A DNA stretch of 33,753 nucleotides from the NCBI RefSeq assembly GCF_900129485.1, contig NZ_FQVW01000034.1, positions 1 to 33,753 of the forward strand, written 5' to 3'. Numbering within the stretch: the first letter of the stretch is position 1; the number at the start of each line of letters is the position of its first letter. Of this stretch, positions 1 to 8,123 are shown piece by piece. A model generated the notes under the pieces. It was not told the origin of the DNA. It saw only the letters and a program-made list of their open reading frames with translations, and ran no database searches. This DNA comes from Ornithinibacillus halophilus. Its GTDB lineage: Bacteria; Bacillota; Bacilli; Bacillales; Amphibacillaceae. Made by a program: the position numbers and the translations under genes.

Positions 1-208
1 TCGATTACCGTAGAACCCTCGCTCCTTTCTCTTCCGGCATCGAGACGCACTTTCGATTACCGTCGATCTCTCACTGCTTTCTCTTCCGGCATCGAGACGC
101 CTCTTCGATTTCCGTAACCCTCGCTCTCTTCTCGCTTCCGGCATTGAGAGACCCCGTCGGTTACCATACCCCCCACTCACTCGCTCCAACGGGCATCGCC
201 AACAACAC
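1..208. repeat. 52-bp tandem repeat, about 3.5 copies
   Basis: Units begin at 1, 53 and 105 with TCGATTACCG or TCGATTTCCG, and a degenerate fourth begins at 157 (TCGGTTACCA). The spacing is exactly 52 bp. Each of the first three units also carries CTTCCGGCAT followed by CGAGACG or TGAGAGA. The unit is C+T rich on the plus strand and much higher in GC than the flanking genes. The window edge cuts the array, so the true copy number is unknown. No coding potential was seen. It lies just beyond the terminator of the ABC operon. Confidence 0.85.
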
Positions 209-215
209 CATCGCA

Positions 216-249
216 ATTAAAAAAGTGGTATCAGCATCGATACCACTTA
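216..249 (-). terminator. Rho-independent terminator of the ABC exporter operon
   Basis: A perfect 10-bp inverted repeat, AAGTGGTATC (223-232) and GATACCACTT (239-248), has a 6-nt loop. On the minus strand the stem is followed by a run of T. It sits 10 bp past the permease stop codon. Confidence 0.85.
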
Positions 250-258
250 AATCATAAT

Positions 259-1032
259 TTAATAATGAGCCAATAAACCTTTCCGCATGGCAATCTTCTC
301 ACAGAATAGGAAGAAGAATAATCCAATGACAAAATAGAAGACCGCATTAAAGATTAAGATCAAATAATCCCCTGTACTAATGGCACTTAATGTTAAACCA
401 TCAATCATAATGCCGCGTACTAAGTCCACTCCCTTTACGATTGGGAAGAATGCTAGGAATGGTGCAACGGATAATGGAACAAAAACCAATCCAGCTAAAA
501 TAAATTGTAAGATTTGTAAAAATGCTTGCACTTGCTTAAACACAACGGACATCCCTGCAATAATAAATCCAAGGCCAAACATGCTAATGATCGTTAAAAT
601 TAATATTGGTAAAATGGATATGATATCAACATTTAACCACTGACCTGTAGTGAGCATGGATAAATAAAGAAGAATTGCAATAATAAAAAAGTGAACAGCT
701 ACTAATGCAAATAGTCTTGTTATCATTATTCTCCAAATGCCCATTGGTGACATGCTCAATTGCTCTAATGTTCCCTGTGTTGCTTCACTGGTAATCTGCC
801 AACCTATATCCTGCACAACAATCATGGATAAATACCAGAATATATAATTTACAATTACAAATTGAACGTTAGCATCTTGTGAACTTGGGTCCCCTATTAC
901 TTGGATTCCTAGAAACATTCCAAGAAAGATAAAATAAAATGTAAATAAAAATGCTAATGTATTAGGTAAGTACCGTTTTAGTTGGATATATTCTTTTCTA
1001 GTATTTGCTTTAAGAAGATTTAACCACTTCAT
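259..1032 (-). CDS. ABC-2 type transporter permease
   Basis: This 257-aa protein is very hydrophobic with about six predicted membrane segments, roughly at residues 25-47, 60-75, 105-128, 138-160, 168-195 and 222-245. It fits the ABC-2 permease family of exporters. It should form the membrane channel for the ATPase encoded just upstream. Its ATG overlaps the end of the ATPase gene by 23 bp, which suggests translational coupling and a 1:1 complex. The substrate cannot be read from sequence. Similar two-gene systems export drugs, lipids, peptides or sodium ions (NatAB type). Family assignment is confident; substrate is unknown. Confidence 0.85.
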   Translation of the reverse strand: MKWLNLLKANTRKEYIQLKRYLPNTLAFLFTFYFIFLGMFLGIQVIGDPSSQDANVQFVIVNYIFWYLSMIVVQDIGWQITSEATQGTLEQLSMSPMGIWRIMITRLFALVAVHFFIIAILLYLSMLTTGQWLNVDIISILPILILTIISMFGLGFIIAGMSVVFKQVQAFLQILQFILAGLVFVPLSVAPFLAFFPIVKGVDLVRGIMIDGLTLSAISTGDYLILIFNAVFYFVIGLFFFLFCEKIAMRKGLLAHY

Positions 1033-1999
1033 GCTGCATTTCCCCCTTTACAATTTTCATGAAAATTTGTTCGAAATTAACGGTCTTTTTATCAATAGCT
1101 TCCACTGGAGTACTTTCCAATTTTAAAATATCGAATAAATCATAGATTTGTTCGCTTTTTGGCAATTCGATTTCTAATAACGATTTAAAGGTATCCGGTA
1201 TATATTCATGGATTGGGAAATTTTCTTTGAGTAATTGCTGCTGCTTCACACTTAACAAACTCCCTAAAGATAACCGATACGCTCTAGCATCAAATAATTT
1301 TAATAAATTCTCCACTCGATCGTCGGTGACTATTGTTCCATTGTTAATAATGACAGTACGCTCGCAAATGTCTTGTATAACGTCCATATCATGGGAGCTA
1401 ATAATAATCGTTCGATTGTATTCGTTAGCAACCTTCAGCAATAATTCGCGTACCTCATAACTCGTTTCTACATCTAATCCAAGTGTTGGTTCATCCAATA
1501 AAATTACATCGCTGTCTGCAAGCATAGCTACTGCAATTGCTAACTTTTGTTGCATCCCACGTGATAAGCGATTGACCAGTTCCTTTTCTTTATGTTTCAA
1601 ATTAAATTGTTCTAATAAATTGTCCACTGTTTCAGCTACATCTTTACGCGATAAACCTCGATTTCCTGCAAAATATTCTAGGTTTTCACGAACTGTTAAA
1701 CGCCAATATAAATTTCGGTTCCCTTCAAGTACAGCACTAATATGGCTTAATGACTTTAAACGTTTTTCCTGATTATCGATTCCTTTTATGATAATATTTC
1801 CTGAATCAGGCTTAATCAGGCCACAAATCATTTTAATTGTTGTTGATTTTCCAGCACCATTTGGTCCTAGTAACCCTAGGATTTCTCCTTGATTTACCGT
1901 AAAGGAAATATGGTTCACTGCCGTAATGGATTCCTTCATTCCTCGTTTTTTGTACATTTTGTATAGATCTTTAACTTCAATAATTGGTTCCACAAACAT
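1010..1999 (-). CDS. ABC transporter ATP-binding protein (ABC-2/NatA-like exporter)
   Basis: From the chosen start this is a 329-aa ATPase. It has a Walker A motif (GPNGAGKST), a signature LSRGMQQKL, a Walker B region VILLDEPTLGLD and a switch histidine in ISSHD. The C-terminal 100 residues form the extra domain common in drug and antibiotic exporters of the DrrA/CcmA type. The longest frame starts at 2047, but the ATG at 1999 is preceded by GAGAGAGG and begins the normal family N-terminus (FVEPIIEVKDLYK), so it is preferred. The pair with the permease at 259-1032 forms an export system. Confidence 0.9.
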   Translation of the reverse strand: MFVEPIIEVKDLYKMYKKRGMKESITAVNHISFTVNQGEILGLLGPNGAGKSTTIKMICGLIKPDSGNIIIKGIDNQEKRLKSLSHISAVLEGNRNLYWRLTVRENLEYFAGNRGLSRKDVAETVDNLLEQFNLKHKEKELVNRLSRGMQQKLAIAVAMLADSDVILLDEPTLGLDVETSYEVRELLLKVANEYNRTIIISSHDMDVIQDICERTVIINNGTIVTDDRVENLLKLFDARAYRLSLGSLLSVKQQQLLKENFPIHEYIPDTFKSLLEIELPKSEQIYDLFDILKLESTPVEAIDKKTVNFEQIFMKIVKGEMQHEVVKSS

Positions 2000-2062
2000 C
2001 AACCTCTCTCTATTCAAATATAATCTAACTTTACAAAATTCTGACACTTAAAACTACAGTCC

Positions 2063-2104
2063 ACGGTTCTAATCACTCTAAGACTTAAGACTGATTCTGA
2101 CCGT
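2063..2104. other. imperfect hairpin between the MBL and ABC genes
   Basis: Outer arms ACGGT (2063-2067) and ACCGT (2100-2104) and inner arms AATC and GATT bracket an AT-rich centre with ACTTAAG. No T-run follows, so it is a weak terminator at best. It could instead be an operator or processing site in front of the ABC genes. Low confidence. Confidence 0.25.
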
Positions 2105-2116
2105 AACTCCATCTTT

Positions 2117-2905
2117 TTAAAATTGGATACTTATCGTCTGAAATTTGTGTATCCCTGTTCCATGTCGGATTACATCCTTATTTCTTAACGTATAAACTGC
2201 TTCCATTACTTCCAATAAAATTGACGGGTCCATGCCTAGCTCATTATGTGAACCAAAAATTCGTTGGAGCCCTTCTAAGTATGAAATTTTTTCTAATGAA
2301 TGAACTAAATTTTCAGGACTAGTAGTTGGGTAATGCGCATAAATAGGCGTACCTGTATACAGAAGGTCTCCTGTAAATAAGTAATTATAGGTATTATCTA
2401 GTACACATATGTGTCCAGGTGAATGGCCCGGTGTATGTAAAATAGTCAGAATCCGTTCACCCAAATCAATGAGGTCTCCGTCCGATACGACTTCAGAAGC
2501 TTTCCCTTGATATGGTGTATAGGTAGATGGATTAAATGTTACTGGTGGTTGCTTAGTAATATCCCTTGCAACATCTTTTCGAATTTGATCAATCGATAAT
2601 CCTTTAATCCCTTCTTCTAACCAGCTCGCTTCTTCATGATGGACAACAATTGTACCGAATTCTTGATGACTACCAATATGGTCCCAATGCACATGAGTCG
2701 TGATGACAATAATAGGTAGATTTGTTAGTTGATCGGTTATTCGCTTTATATTGTCAATTCCGAGTCCTGTATCAATTAGTGCAGCACGTTCTGTTCCTAA
2801 CAAAAGATACGAATGAACTTTTTCCCAATGGCCATACTCACTGATGGCAAACGTTTTTTCATCAATTGATTCAACCGTAAACCAAGAATCATTTATCTTT
2901 TTCAT
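2117..2905 (-). CDS. MBL-fold metallo-hydrolase
   Basis: This 262-aa protein carries the metallo-beta-lactamase fold metal site. THVHWDHIGSH near residue 90 is the HxHxDH motif, HTPGHSPGHICV supplies the next histidine, and FTGDLLY supplies the bridging aspartate. The family includes glyoxalase II-like thioesterases, lactonases and other hydrolases, so the substrate is undetermined. The ATG at 2905 has GGAGG upstream. It is divergent from the alpha/beta hydrolase at 3055 and lies 117 bp upstream of the ABC genes on the same strand. It may share a transcript with them, though a hairpin lies between. Confidence 0.88.
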   Translation of the reverse strand: MKKINDSWFTVESIDEKTFAISEYGHWEKVHSYLLLGTERAALIDTGLGIDNIKRITDQLTNLPIIVITTHVHWDHIGSHQEFGTIVVHHEEASWLEEGIKGLSIDQIRKDVARDITKQPPVTFNPSTYTPYQGKASEVVSDGDLIDLGERILTILHTPGHSPGHICVLDNTYNYLFTGDLLYTGTPIYAHYPTTSPENLVHSLEKISYLEGLQRIFGSHNELGMDPSILLEVMEAVYTLRNKDVIRHGTGIHKFQTISIQF

Positions 2906-3054
2906 TTAAAATTCCTCCATGTAACCATCTATTTCTATCATAGCAGTCATTCTATAATTTACCATTTCTAATTAGATTTTGGAATAATCATTTAGTTATT
3001 TTTTAGAATATTATGTTAGAATATAAAGTAATTCTAGCTAACAAGGAGATTATT

Positions 3055-3888
3055 ATGTGGAAGAAAAGATTAATAGATACAGAGCGAGGAGTCTTTGAAC
3101 TTTTTGAAAAAGGAGAAGGAGACCCACTAGCTGTCACGCATCACTATAGTGCTTTTGACGAACGAGGAAATTCGTTTGCAAATCCTTTCACTGCACATTA
3201 TCGTGTCTATCTTATTAATTTGAGAGGTGCAGGAAATTCCGTTCAAGCACAGGATCCAAGTGAATACAGTATGGATGAAGCAGTTCATGATTTAGAAGCA
3301 GTTCGCGAAGCTTTGGGATTAGCAAAATGGGGTTTTGCAGGTCACTCCACTGGTGGAATGCTAGCTTTAAAGTATGCAATTATTCAACCCAGTTCATTAA
3401 CTAAAATAATTGCTGGAGGTGCTGCTGCAAGCTATGAATATGGTGCAGACCCTGACAGTATTTATTGCCATAAAAATCCGAATTTCAATCGAATCGTGTA
3501 CATAATGGATCAATTAAATGACCCTTCTACTCCATTGGAAACAAGGAGAAAATTAGGATATGAATGGGCATTAATGTCCTATTATTCAGAAGAAAAATTA
3601 CAAGAATCGCTCCAAAAACCAAACAGTGGAAAAACCGTGGGCGACCGGCTCGATTATTTTAGAAGAGTAGAATATCCTACCTATGATATAAGGGACGAAC
3701 TTCCATCAGTTCAAATACCTAGTTTTATCTACACTGGTAAATACGATGCACAATGCCCAATGAAATTCAGTGTAGAAATTACAGATTTACTTCCAAAAGC
3801 GTCGTTAACTATTTTTGATCAAAGCAATCACAATCCATTTTCAGAAGAAGAAGAAAAATTTGCTGAGTTTGTAACTAGCACCGTTTAG
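3055..3888 (+). CDS. alpha/beta-fold hydrolase (proline iminopeptidase-like)
   Basis: The 277-aa protein has the nucleophile elbow GHSTGG at about residue 98, an acid residue in YTGKYDAQCP and a catalytic histidine in QSNHNPF near the C-terminus. This is a complete Ser-Asp-His triad. The oxyanion-side LRGAGNS motif resembles the RGxGxS of prolyl iminopeptidases and epoxide hydrolase-like enzymes. The substrate is not predictable. A start at 3013 is possible, but AAGGAG at 3043-3048 points to the ATG at 3055. AT-rich DNA with -10-like TAGAAT and TATAAA lies just upstream. The next gene (RDD protein) follows after 35 bp. Confidence 0.88.
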   Translation: MWKKRLIDTERGVFELFEKGEGDPLAVTHHYSAFDERGNSFANPFTAHYRVYLINLRGAGNSVQAQDPSEYSMDEAVHDLEAVREALGLAKWGFAGHSTGGMLALKYAIIQPSSLTKIIAGGAAASYEYGADPDSIYCHKNPNFNRIVYIMDQLNDPSTPLETRRKLGYEWALMSYYSEEKLQESLQKPNSGKTVGDRLDYFRRVEYPTYDIRDELPSVQIPSFIYTGKYDAQCPMKFSVEITDLLPKASLTIFDQSNHNPFSEEEEKFAEFVTSTV

Positions 3889-3923
3889 GGAAAAGACTAT
3901 TAAATACAACAGGAGGGGTCTTC

Positions 3924-4367
3924 ATGGATATTGACATAGAAAGTCCGGTGAGTGTAGGTTTGCCAGAACGAATTGTTGCTTACCTTATCGACAATGTACT
4001 TGCTGCCACAATTGGTACTCTAATATTTTTTATTGTTGCTTTTTCAACAAGTGTTGACGGGTATTATTTTGATTTGTTAGATTTTTTACTTTATCTTATT
4101 TTTTCATATTGCTACTATGTATTTCTACCATTTTTCTGGGATGGTCAAACCGTCGGAAAACGGATCATGGGATTAAAAATTGTGAATGTAACCGGGGAAA
4201 AACTCACTTTAAGTCAACTGCTTATTCGAGGGTTATTCCATGGGGCGCTCTACTTAGTTGGGTGGCTATTAACGGTCATCAGTATTATTTTAATAATCGT
4301 TCGGGACGATAACCGCGCCTTACATGATATTCTAACTACAACCTATGTATCTTATAATAGACGATAA
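3924..4367 (+). CDS. RDD family membrane protein
   Basis: This 147-aa protein shows the RDD-domain pattern. The N-terminal PERIVAYLIDN holds the conserved Arg and Asp of the first membrane helix. The DGQTVGKRIMGLKIV segment is the family hallmark between helices 2 and 3, and a final Arg-Asp-rich segment (RDDNRALHD) closes it. Three to four membrane helices are expected. RDD proteins are mostly uncharacterised, and a few are linked to ion or proton exchange. An AGGAGG site (3911-3916) precedes the ATG. It is probably co-transcribed with the hydrolase upstream and the tiny membrane gene downstream. Confidence 0.9.
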   Translation: MDIDIESPVSVGLPERIVAYLIDNVLAATIGTLIFFIVAFSTSVDGYYFDLLDFLLYLIFSYCYYVFLPFFWDGQTVGKRIMGLKIVNVTGEKLTLSQLLIRGLFHGALYLVGWLLTVISIILIIVRDDNRALHDILTTTYVSYNRR

Positions 4368-4388
4368 ATGATAGGGGAACAATTTAGT

Positions 4389-4559
4389 ATGCAGAATAGA
4401 ATACAATTAATAATTGTACTTACATGTGTTTTAGCGTCTGCAATCGTAAGTAGCATGGATATAAGTTACACGACGAAGACAATTGTTTACAGTATATCCA
4501 TTGCCGTTTTACTAATTATCGGTTTACGCGGAATAATTCAATTTTGGAAAGAGAAATAG
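4389..4559 (+). CDS. small two-helix membrane protein, unknown function
   Basis: From the ATG at 4389 this is a 56-aa protein with two hydrophobic helices separated by a short polar turn and a basic C-terminus (FWKEK). An in-frame ATG at 4368 abuts the stop codon of the RDD gene and would add seven residues. The later ATG has AGGGGA (4373-4378) at a workable distance, so it is preferred. Coupling to the RDD gene suggests they work in the same membrane process. No family was recognised. Confidence 0.6.
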   Translation: MQNRIQLIIVLTCVLASAIVSSMDISYTTKTIVYSISIAVLLIIGLRGIIQFWKEK

Positions 4560-4565
4560 TATGAA

Positions 4566-4863
4566 GGGGCTGGGACATAACTAAAAAGTCATTGCCAAAG
4601 ACGAACAATTTGCTAGCTAAGCGGAGGGAATATACGTAGACTCCTCGGAAATAAAATACAATTTCCTTCGTGCGATGATAATGCTGCCGTAGCATTACTT
4701 GTCCTGTGGGAGCAAAGGCATCGGTGAGACCCCACAGTGCGATAGCACGAGGAGGCTCACCAGCCGCCCACGGAAAGCGAAGTATATTTCCGCAGCGATG
4801 ATTTTCACCAAACATAACATTGTTCGGGTTTATGCTTTATTAAAATACTTTTGTCCCAGCCTC
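4566..4863. mobile_element. 298-bp MITE-like structured interspersed repeat
   Basis: The ends are inverted copies: GGGGCTGGGACA at 4566-4577 and TGTCCCAGCCTC at 4852-4863 (11 of 12 match). Inside are nested stems. GCGGAGGGAATATAC (4621-4635) pairs with GTATATTTCCGC (4782-4793). AATGCT pairs with AGCATT around the five-base loop GCCGT near 4680-4696. CTGTGGG (4704-4710) pairs with CCCACAG (4731-4737). GTGC-GATA-GCAC (4737-4748) lies within GGTGAG and CTCACC arms (4723-4761). The stem series predicts a branched RNA. It carries no gene. It fits exactly between two convergent genes. I recall closely similar elements in other Bacillaceae genomes, but no search was run. Confidence 0.75.
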
Positions 4864-4865
4864 TA

Positions 4866-5639
4866 TTAGAGCTCAATCGTTCCATAATGAAACAATGCTG
4901 TCTTGCGTTTGTGTTGAGTAAATCCTAGTTGAGAAAAACGAGCACTTTTCCAGTGATCCTTTAAAACTACACGCTCCCTTGCAACGCGTTTGGCCTCTTT
5001 AATGGTTTCTGTGTTTATCTCTGTGGTTAGTGCTTGAGTTCGAATGGAGTTAATCCCATGTGATGTATCAATAGCTGTATGAAACATTGGGTCAAAATAC
5101 ACAACATCAACAGAATTGGATTCCATTTTTTGTAGAAAAGAGAAATGATCATTATAAATAACATTAATTTTTCGCATTGCCTCATCAAACTGCTTAATCC
5201 CACTTGAAAAGGTGGATAATCCTTCGTTAACCAATAAATAAAGTTGGTCATTTCCTTCTAGCCCCGTCACTGTTCCCGTTGGCCCAACGACTAGGCTAGC
5301 AATTATACTGTCAGAAGCTAATCCTAATGTACAGTCAAGAAAAGACATACCCTCTTTTAGCTTCGCCGTTGTAATTAGTGGTTCTTCCTCACCTTTTAAT
5401 AACCGTTTTGCCCGTACCATTGCTAAATTCGGATGAAAAAATACCTTTTCATCATTATGTTGTGGGGAAATATATATTCGTTCTTTCCCAACGACAAGTA
5501 CATCATCACGGTGCATTTGTTTCATCGTATCAATGGATACACAGTTTCTTTCACAATATGGAACTTTATAAGTTGAGGCTAATTGTTTGGCTTTCGTAAT
5601 TAATTCAATTGTCGCTCGTCCTGCAGTTGTAATGATCAT
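4866..5639 (-). CDS. class I SAM-dependent methyltransferase, RsmJ-like
   Basis: This 257-aa protein has a Rossmann-type methyltransferase core. FLDCTLGLASDS (about residues 99-110) is the SAM-binding loop, GTVTGLEGN is the acidic strand end, and VVYFDPMFHTAID is the catalytic motif. The DPMF motif is characteristic of RsmJ, which methylates 16S rRNA G1516 in Gamma-proteobacteria, so a rRNA target is plausible but unproven here. A spaced GTGTAATGA-free leader with AAAGGAAAAA precedes the ATG. The 298-bp repeat begins 3 bp beyond the stop codon. Confidence 0.78.
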   Translation of the reverse strand: MIITTAGRATIELITKAKQLASTYKVPYCERNCVSIDTMKQMHRDDVLVVGKERIYISPQHNDEKVFFHPNLAMVRAKRLLKGEEEPLITTAKLKEGMSFLDCTLGLASDSIIASLVVGPTGTVTGLEGNDQLYLLVNEGLSTFSSGIKQFDEAMRKINVIYNDHFSFLQKMESNSVDVVYFDPMFHTAIDTSHGINSIRTQALTTEINTETIKEAKRVARERVVLKDHWKSARFSQLGFTQHKRKTALFHYGTIEL

Positions 5640-5728
5640 TTGGATTTTTCCTTTTTAATAATTTTCCGAGGGAGTTAATTTGCCTATTGATTGATATATC
5701 ATACCATGATTTCTTTTTATCTCAGAAA

Positions 5729-6112
5729 TTATAGCTCCTTGCCTACTAAAATCTCATGTAGCGAACTAGAGTATTCTTCTGAAAGGCGAACATAGCCTAC
5801 ACCATTTTTGAGTATGGTTAAATGATTACCCTTGGGAGAAATCCAAATTAGGTACCCGTTTAAGAGAAAATCAGGTTCATCCGCCATATCAATATCAATA
5901 TTTGTTGTCCATCTCTCACTATTAAAAATATCAATGACTGATTGAACGACCTCTTCGTCTTGAATCTCCTTTACTAATTTATACTCAAAACTATCCTCAA
6001 CCCTAGCTTCCACTCGAAGAATATCTCCGCTGTCAAAATCCAAGTCAATATATTTTTGAGCACAGCCGATAAGTACAATTAAAGGTACAAACAAGAATAG
6101 ATATTTCTTCAC
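5729..6112 (-). CDS. putative lipoprotein, unknown function
   Basis: This 127-aa protein begins with a KK-containing signal peptide ending in the lipobox LIGC (Cys17), so it should be lipid-anchored on the outer face of the membrane. The mature part is acidic and has no recognised domain. The start is GTG at 6112, preceded by GGGGGGA at a good distance. It lies alone between the methyltransferase gene and a small-protein gene, all on the same strand. Confidence 0.7.
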   Translation of the reverse strand: MKKYLFLFVPLIVLIGCAQKYIDLDFDSGDILRVEARVEDSFEYKLVKEIQDEEVVQSVIDIFNSERWTTNIDIDMADEPDFLLNGYLIWISPKGNHLTILKNGVGYVRLSEEYSSSLHEILVGKEL

Positions 6113-6184
6113 AAGAATCCCCCCATTTTTTGATAAGACGTTTTCATTTTGAGTATTGTTTCATTTTATGGAGTGGTATCTGCT

Positions 6185-6219
6185 TAAAAATGAAAAGGGC
6201 TGGCATCTGCAGCCAACCC
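6185..6219 (-). terminator. terminator after the 44-aa gene
   Basis: GGCTGGC (6198-6204) pairs with GCCAACC (6212-6218). The minus strand then reads into a T-rich run (TTTTCATTTTT). It lies 10 bp past the stop codon of the gene at 6228-6362. Confidence 0.7.
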
Positions 6220-6227
6220 AATGGTTT

Positions 6228-6362
6228 TCATTTACTTGATGAATTCTTTTTTACTTGTGGTCTTTGATGCTGTTTTTGGATATCACGATTCCTTCGCAAA
6301 GTGGAAGACCCTAGATTATTGTTCAATGCTGCTTCTTCATTTAGCTTTTCATCTTTTGCCAT
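6228..6362 (-). CDS. 44-aa basic, hydrophilic small protein
   Basis: The frame encodes 44 residues, starting MAKDEKLNEE and ending VKKNSSSK. It is rich in Lys, Arg, Asn and Gln, with no hydrophobic stretch. A strong ribosome site (GGAGGG) stands 7 nt before the ATG and a terminator follows the stop, so this looks like a real single-gene unit. The composition recalls small spore-associated proteins of Bacillaceae, but no family was recognised. Confidence 0.65.
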   Translation of the reverse strand: MAKDEKLNEEAALNNNLGSSTLRRNRDIQKQHQRPQVKKNSSSK

Positions 6363-6423
6363 ACATATCCCTCCAAGTTCGTGTTCCAGTTATTTTTGCC
6401 TGACTTGGTAAGAACATGTATGC

Positions 6424-7008
6424 TTAATCATTATTATATAAGTGATGATCGTATTCTGGTAAAGGAGCCAAAGCTTCTGTAAAAATTAATTTAGTCTCAG
6501 GTTCCATTTCAAGTGCCTGTCCTCGGACATATTCAACTGGATAAATACTCATATAGAGTTCTTTCACACCATCAAGTGATACTCCACTAATTTGTCGGTA
6601 TTGAAACTTCCCAAAGATTCCATGTCTTTTTTTGCTATACCGATTTTCATCGTACACATTGCCATCCTCGTCCTCTAATTTCACAGTAAATACGGAGTGG
6701 GCATATTCTTCTGAGATATAATCGGACAAATCATACCATATTCCAAAATGAAGCCTCTCTTTATTAGGAAGATAATAAATATCTGTCATTCTTACATCAA
6801 TTCTCTCAAAATGCTTATCTTCCATCTCTAATAATAATACATTGTCCGTTGGATATGTATCCTCCCAGATGATAGGAGCGTCATCTCCTTTTTTCATCCG
6901 AATCATATCCCATTCCTTGTTTAAAATGAAGCCGGTCAAAAAAAGAATCAAGAATATAAGAATGAAAGTAATAATAGCCGTAGTTTTTCTTTGTTTTTCT
7001 GTCACCAC
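6424..7008 (-). CDS. membrane-anchored protein, unknown function
   Basis: The 194-aa protein has a single N-terminal membrane helix at about residues 11-28 and then a soluble outer domain of about 165 residues. That domain is rich in Tyr, Asp and Glu and has beta-strand-like alternation. No known family was recognised. The start is one of two adjacent GTG codons (7008 or 7005) behind AAAGGAAG. It begins 12 bp after the stop of the upstream acetyltransferase, so the two are probably one operon. Confidence 0.7.
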   Translation of the reverse strand: MVTEKQRKTTAIITFILIFLILFLTGFILNKEWDMIRMKKGDDAPIIWEDTYPTDNVLLLEMEDKHFERIDVRMTDIYYLPNKERLHFGIWYDLSDYISEEYAHSVFTVKLEDEDGNVYDENRYSKKRHGIFGKFQYRQISGVSLDGVKELYMSIYPVEYVRGQALEMEPETKLIFTEALAPLPEYDHHLYNND

Positions 7009-7020
7009 TCCACTTCCTTT

Positions 7021-7581
7021 TTAATAGTTTCGTCGTTTCTCCCAATCTTCTCTAGTCAAAGACATGTTAATAGAATCGATCCACTTTCCATCATATTCAA
7101 GTTCATTTTCATCAATGCTTTCAATGACAAAGCCAATTTTTTCATATACTCTCTTTGCTCGTGGGTTAAAAGCAAACACACTTAACGTTAACTCTTTTAA
7201 ACTAGTTTCTTTGAAAATATAATCTACAATTAGTTGAGTTGCTTCTGTTCCTAATCCTTTGTCCCTTCCTCTAGGCCCGATTAGTATTCTGAAATTCATA
7301 CTGTTTCTTGTTTCATCAAAAAGATTCACGACTACTTCTCCGACCATGATTTTGGTCGATTGATCAACGATTGCAAGATCTAATCGGTCAGCCTGATCCT
7401 TTCTCGTTCGGTACCACTCATAAACTTCTTCCCGATTATAATCATCAGAGCTTCCCGTATATTTAATGACAACTGGGTCCTGCATACATTCCTCAATATA
7501 AGGAAAATCTTTCTCTACATCAAATGGTCTTAATATAATTTTCTGTCCTAGAATGGTTGGTTTTTCTTTCAAACTGATCAA
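7021..7581 (-). CDS. GNAT family N-acetyltransferase (RimJ/RimL-like)
   Basis: This 186-aa protein has the GNAT layout: an N-terminal ILRPFDVEKD strand, an acetyl-CoA loop in IGPRGRDKGLGTEA (the R/Q-x-x-G-x-G/A type motif) and the C-terminal NPRAKRVYEKIGFV motif. It matches RimJ/RimL-type enzymes that acetylate protein N-termini or small molecules. The longest frame begins at an ATG at 7608 with no ribosome site. AAGGAG at 7591-7597 sits 9 nt before a TTG at 7581 that begins ISLKEKP, so that start is preferred. The membrane-anchored gene follows in the same operon. Confidence 0.88.
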   Translation of the reverse strand: MISLKEKPTILGQKIILRPFDVEKDFPYIEECMQDPVVIKYTGSSDDYNREEVYEWYRTRKDQADRLDLAIVDQSTKIMVGEVVVNLFDETRNSMNFRILIGPRGRDKGLGTEATQLIVDYIFKETSLKELTLSVFAFNPRAKRVYEKIGFVIESIDENELEYDGKWIDSINMSLTREDWEKRRNY

Positions 7582-7636
7582 CTTTGTTGTCTCCTTCTTT
7601 TGGTTCATACAGCTTTTTTATACATCGCACCTCTAG

Positions 7637-7948
7637 CTATGTCAGCACTTTTTTATCATATGTTAATAATTTTGACAGCATAGCTAATAGGATGAAGATT
7701 ACACAACATATAGCAGTGTTTTGACTGTTAAGAATTCCCTCTTTTAAAATTCCCCAGTACATCAATCCATTTATCATATAGGAAACCAGAAAGATAGCAA
7801 GAGATAGTCCACAAACAATGTTGCCGATAAATGAGCTCCTGGAATATGTTCGGTCTTTTTGTACGATTGTCATTGTAAATTGTACTTGCAATAGCAAACA
7901 ATATGCTATCCCAACGAAAAAAGCCATTGCTACTACGGGTCCAATCAT
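7637..7948 (-). CDS. small membrane protein with three helices
   Basis: The 103-aa protein has hydrophobic segments at about residues 3-24, 42-63 and 78-95. A short basic loop (QKDRTYSRSS) joins the first two. The longest frame uses a TTG at 7957, but that lies only 2 nt from the AAAGGAG. The ATG at 7948 is 10 nt away and is preferred. The protein loosely resembles the YtpI type of small Bacillus membrane protein, but this is a guess. It may be co-transcribed with the acetyltransferase. Confidence 0.62.
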   Translation of the reverse strand: MIGPVVAMAFFVGIAYCLLLQVQFTMTIVQKDRTYSRSSFIGNIVCGLSLAIFLVSYMINGLMYWGILKEGILNSQNTAICCVIFILLAMLSKLLTYDKKVLT

Positions 7949-8084
7949 TACATTCAAACTCCTTTCTAGTTAAAATTGCATCCCCTTAGGTAACCAGCTA
8001 TTAATTGCAATTTCACCTGTGCTTTGGTTACATATTATCATAAAATGCCAATGTTCTGGTTATTTTTATTAAATATTCTGAAAC

Positions 8085-8116
8085 AAAAAAGTGCAAGAAC
8101 CTGTGGGCTCTTACAC
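8085..8116 (-). terminator. terminator after the AraC-GyrI regulator
   Basis: GTGCAAGA (8091-8098) pairs with TCTTACAC (8109-8116) with one G-U pair. The minus strand continues into TTTTTT. It begins 7 bp past the stop codon of the gene at 8124. Confidence 0.8.
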
Positions 8117-8123
8117 CTTTTGA

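Noticed and set aside
4516-4815. 99-codon minus-strand frame over the structured element
   Set aside because: It lies almost wholly in the interspersed repeat and runs into the small membrane gene; no ribosome site and no protein-like composition.
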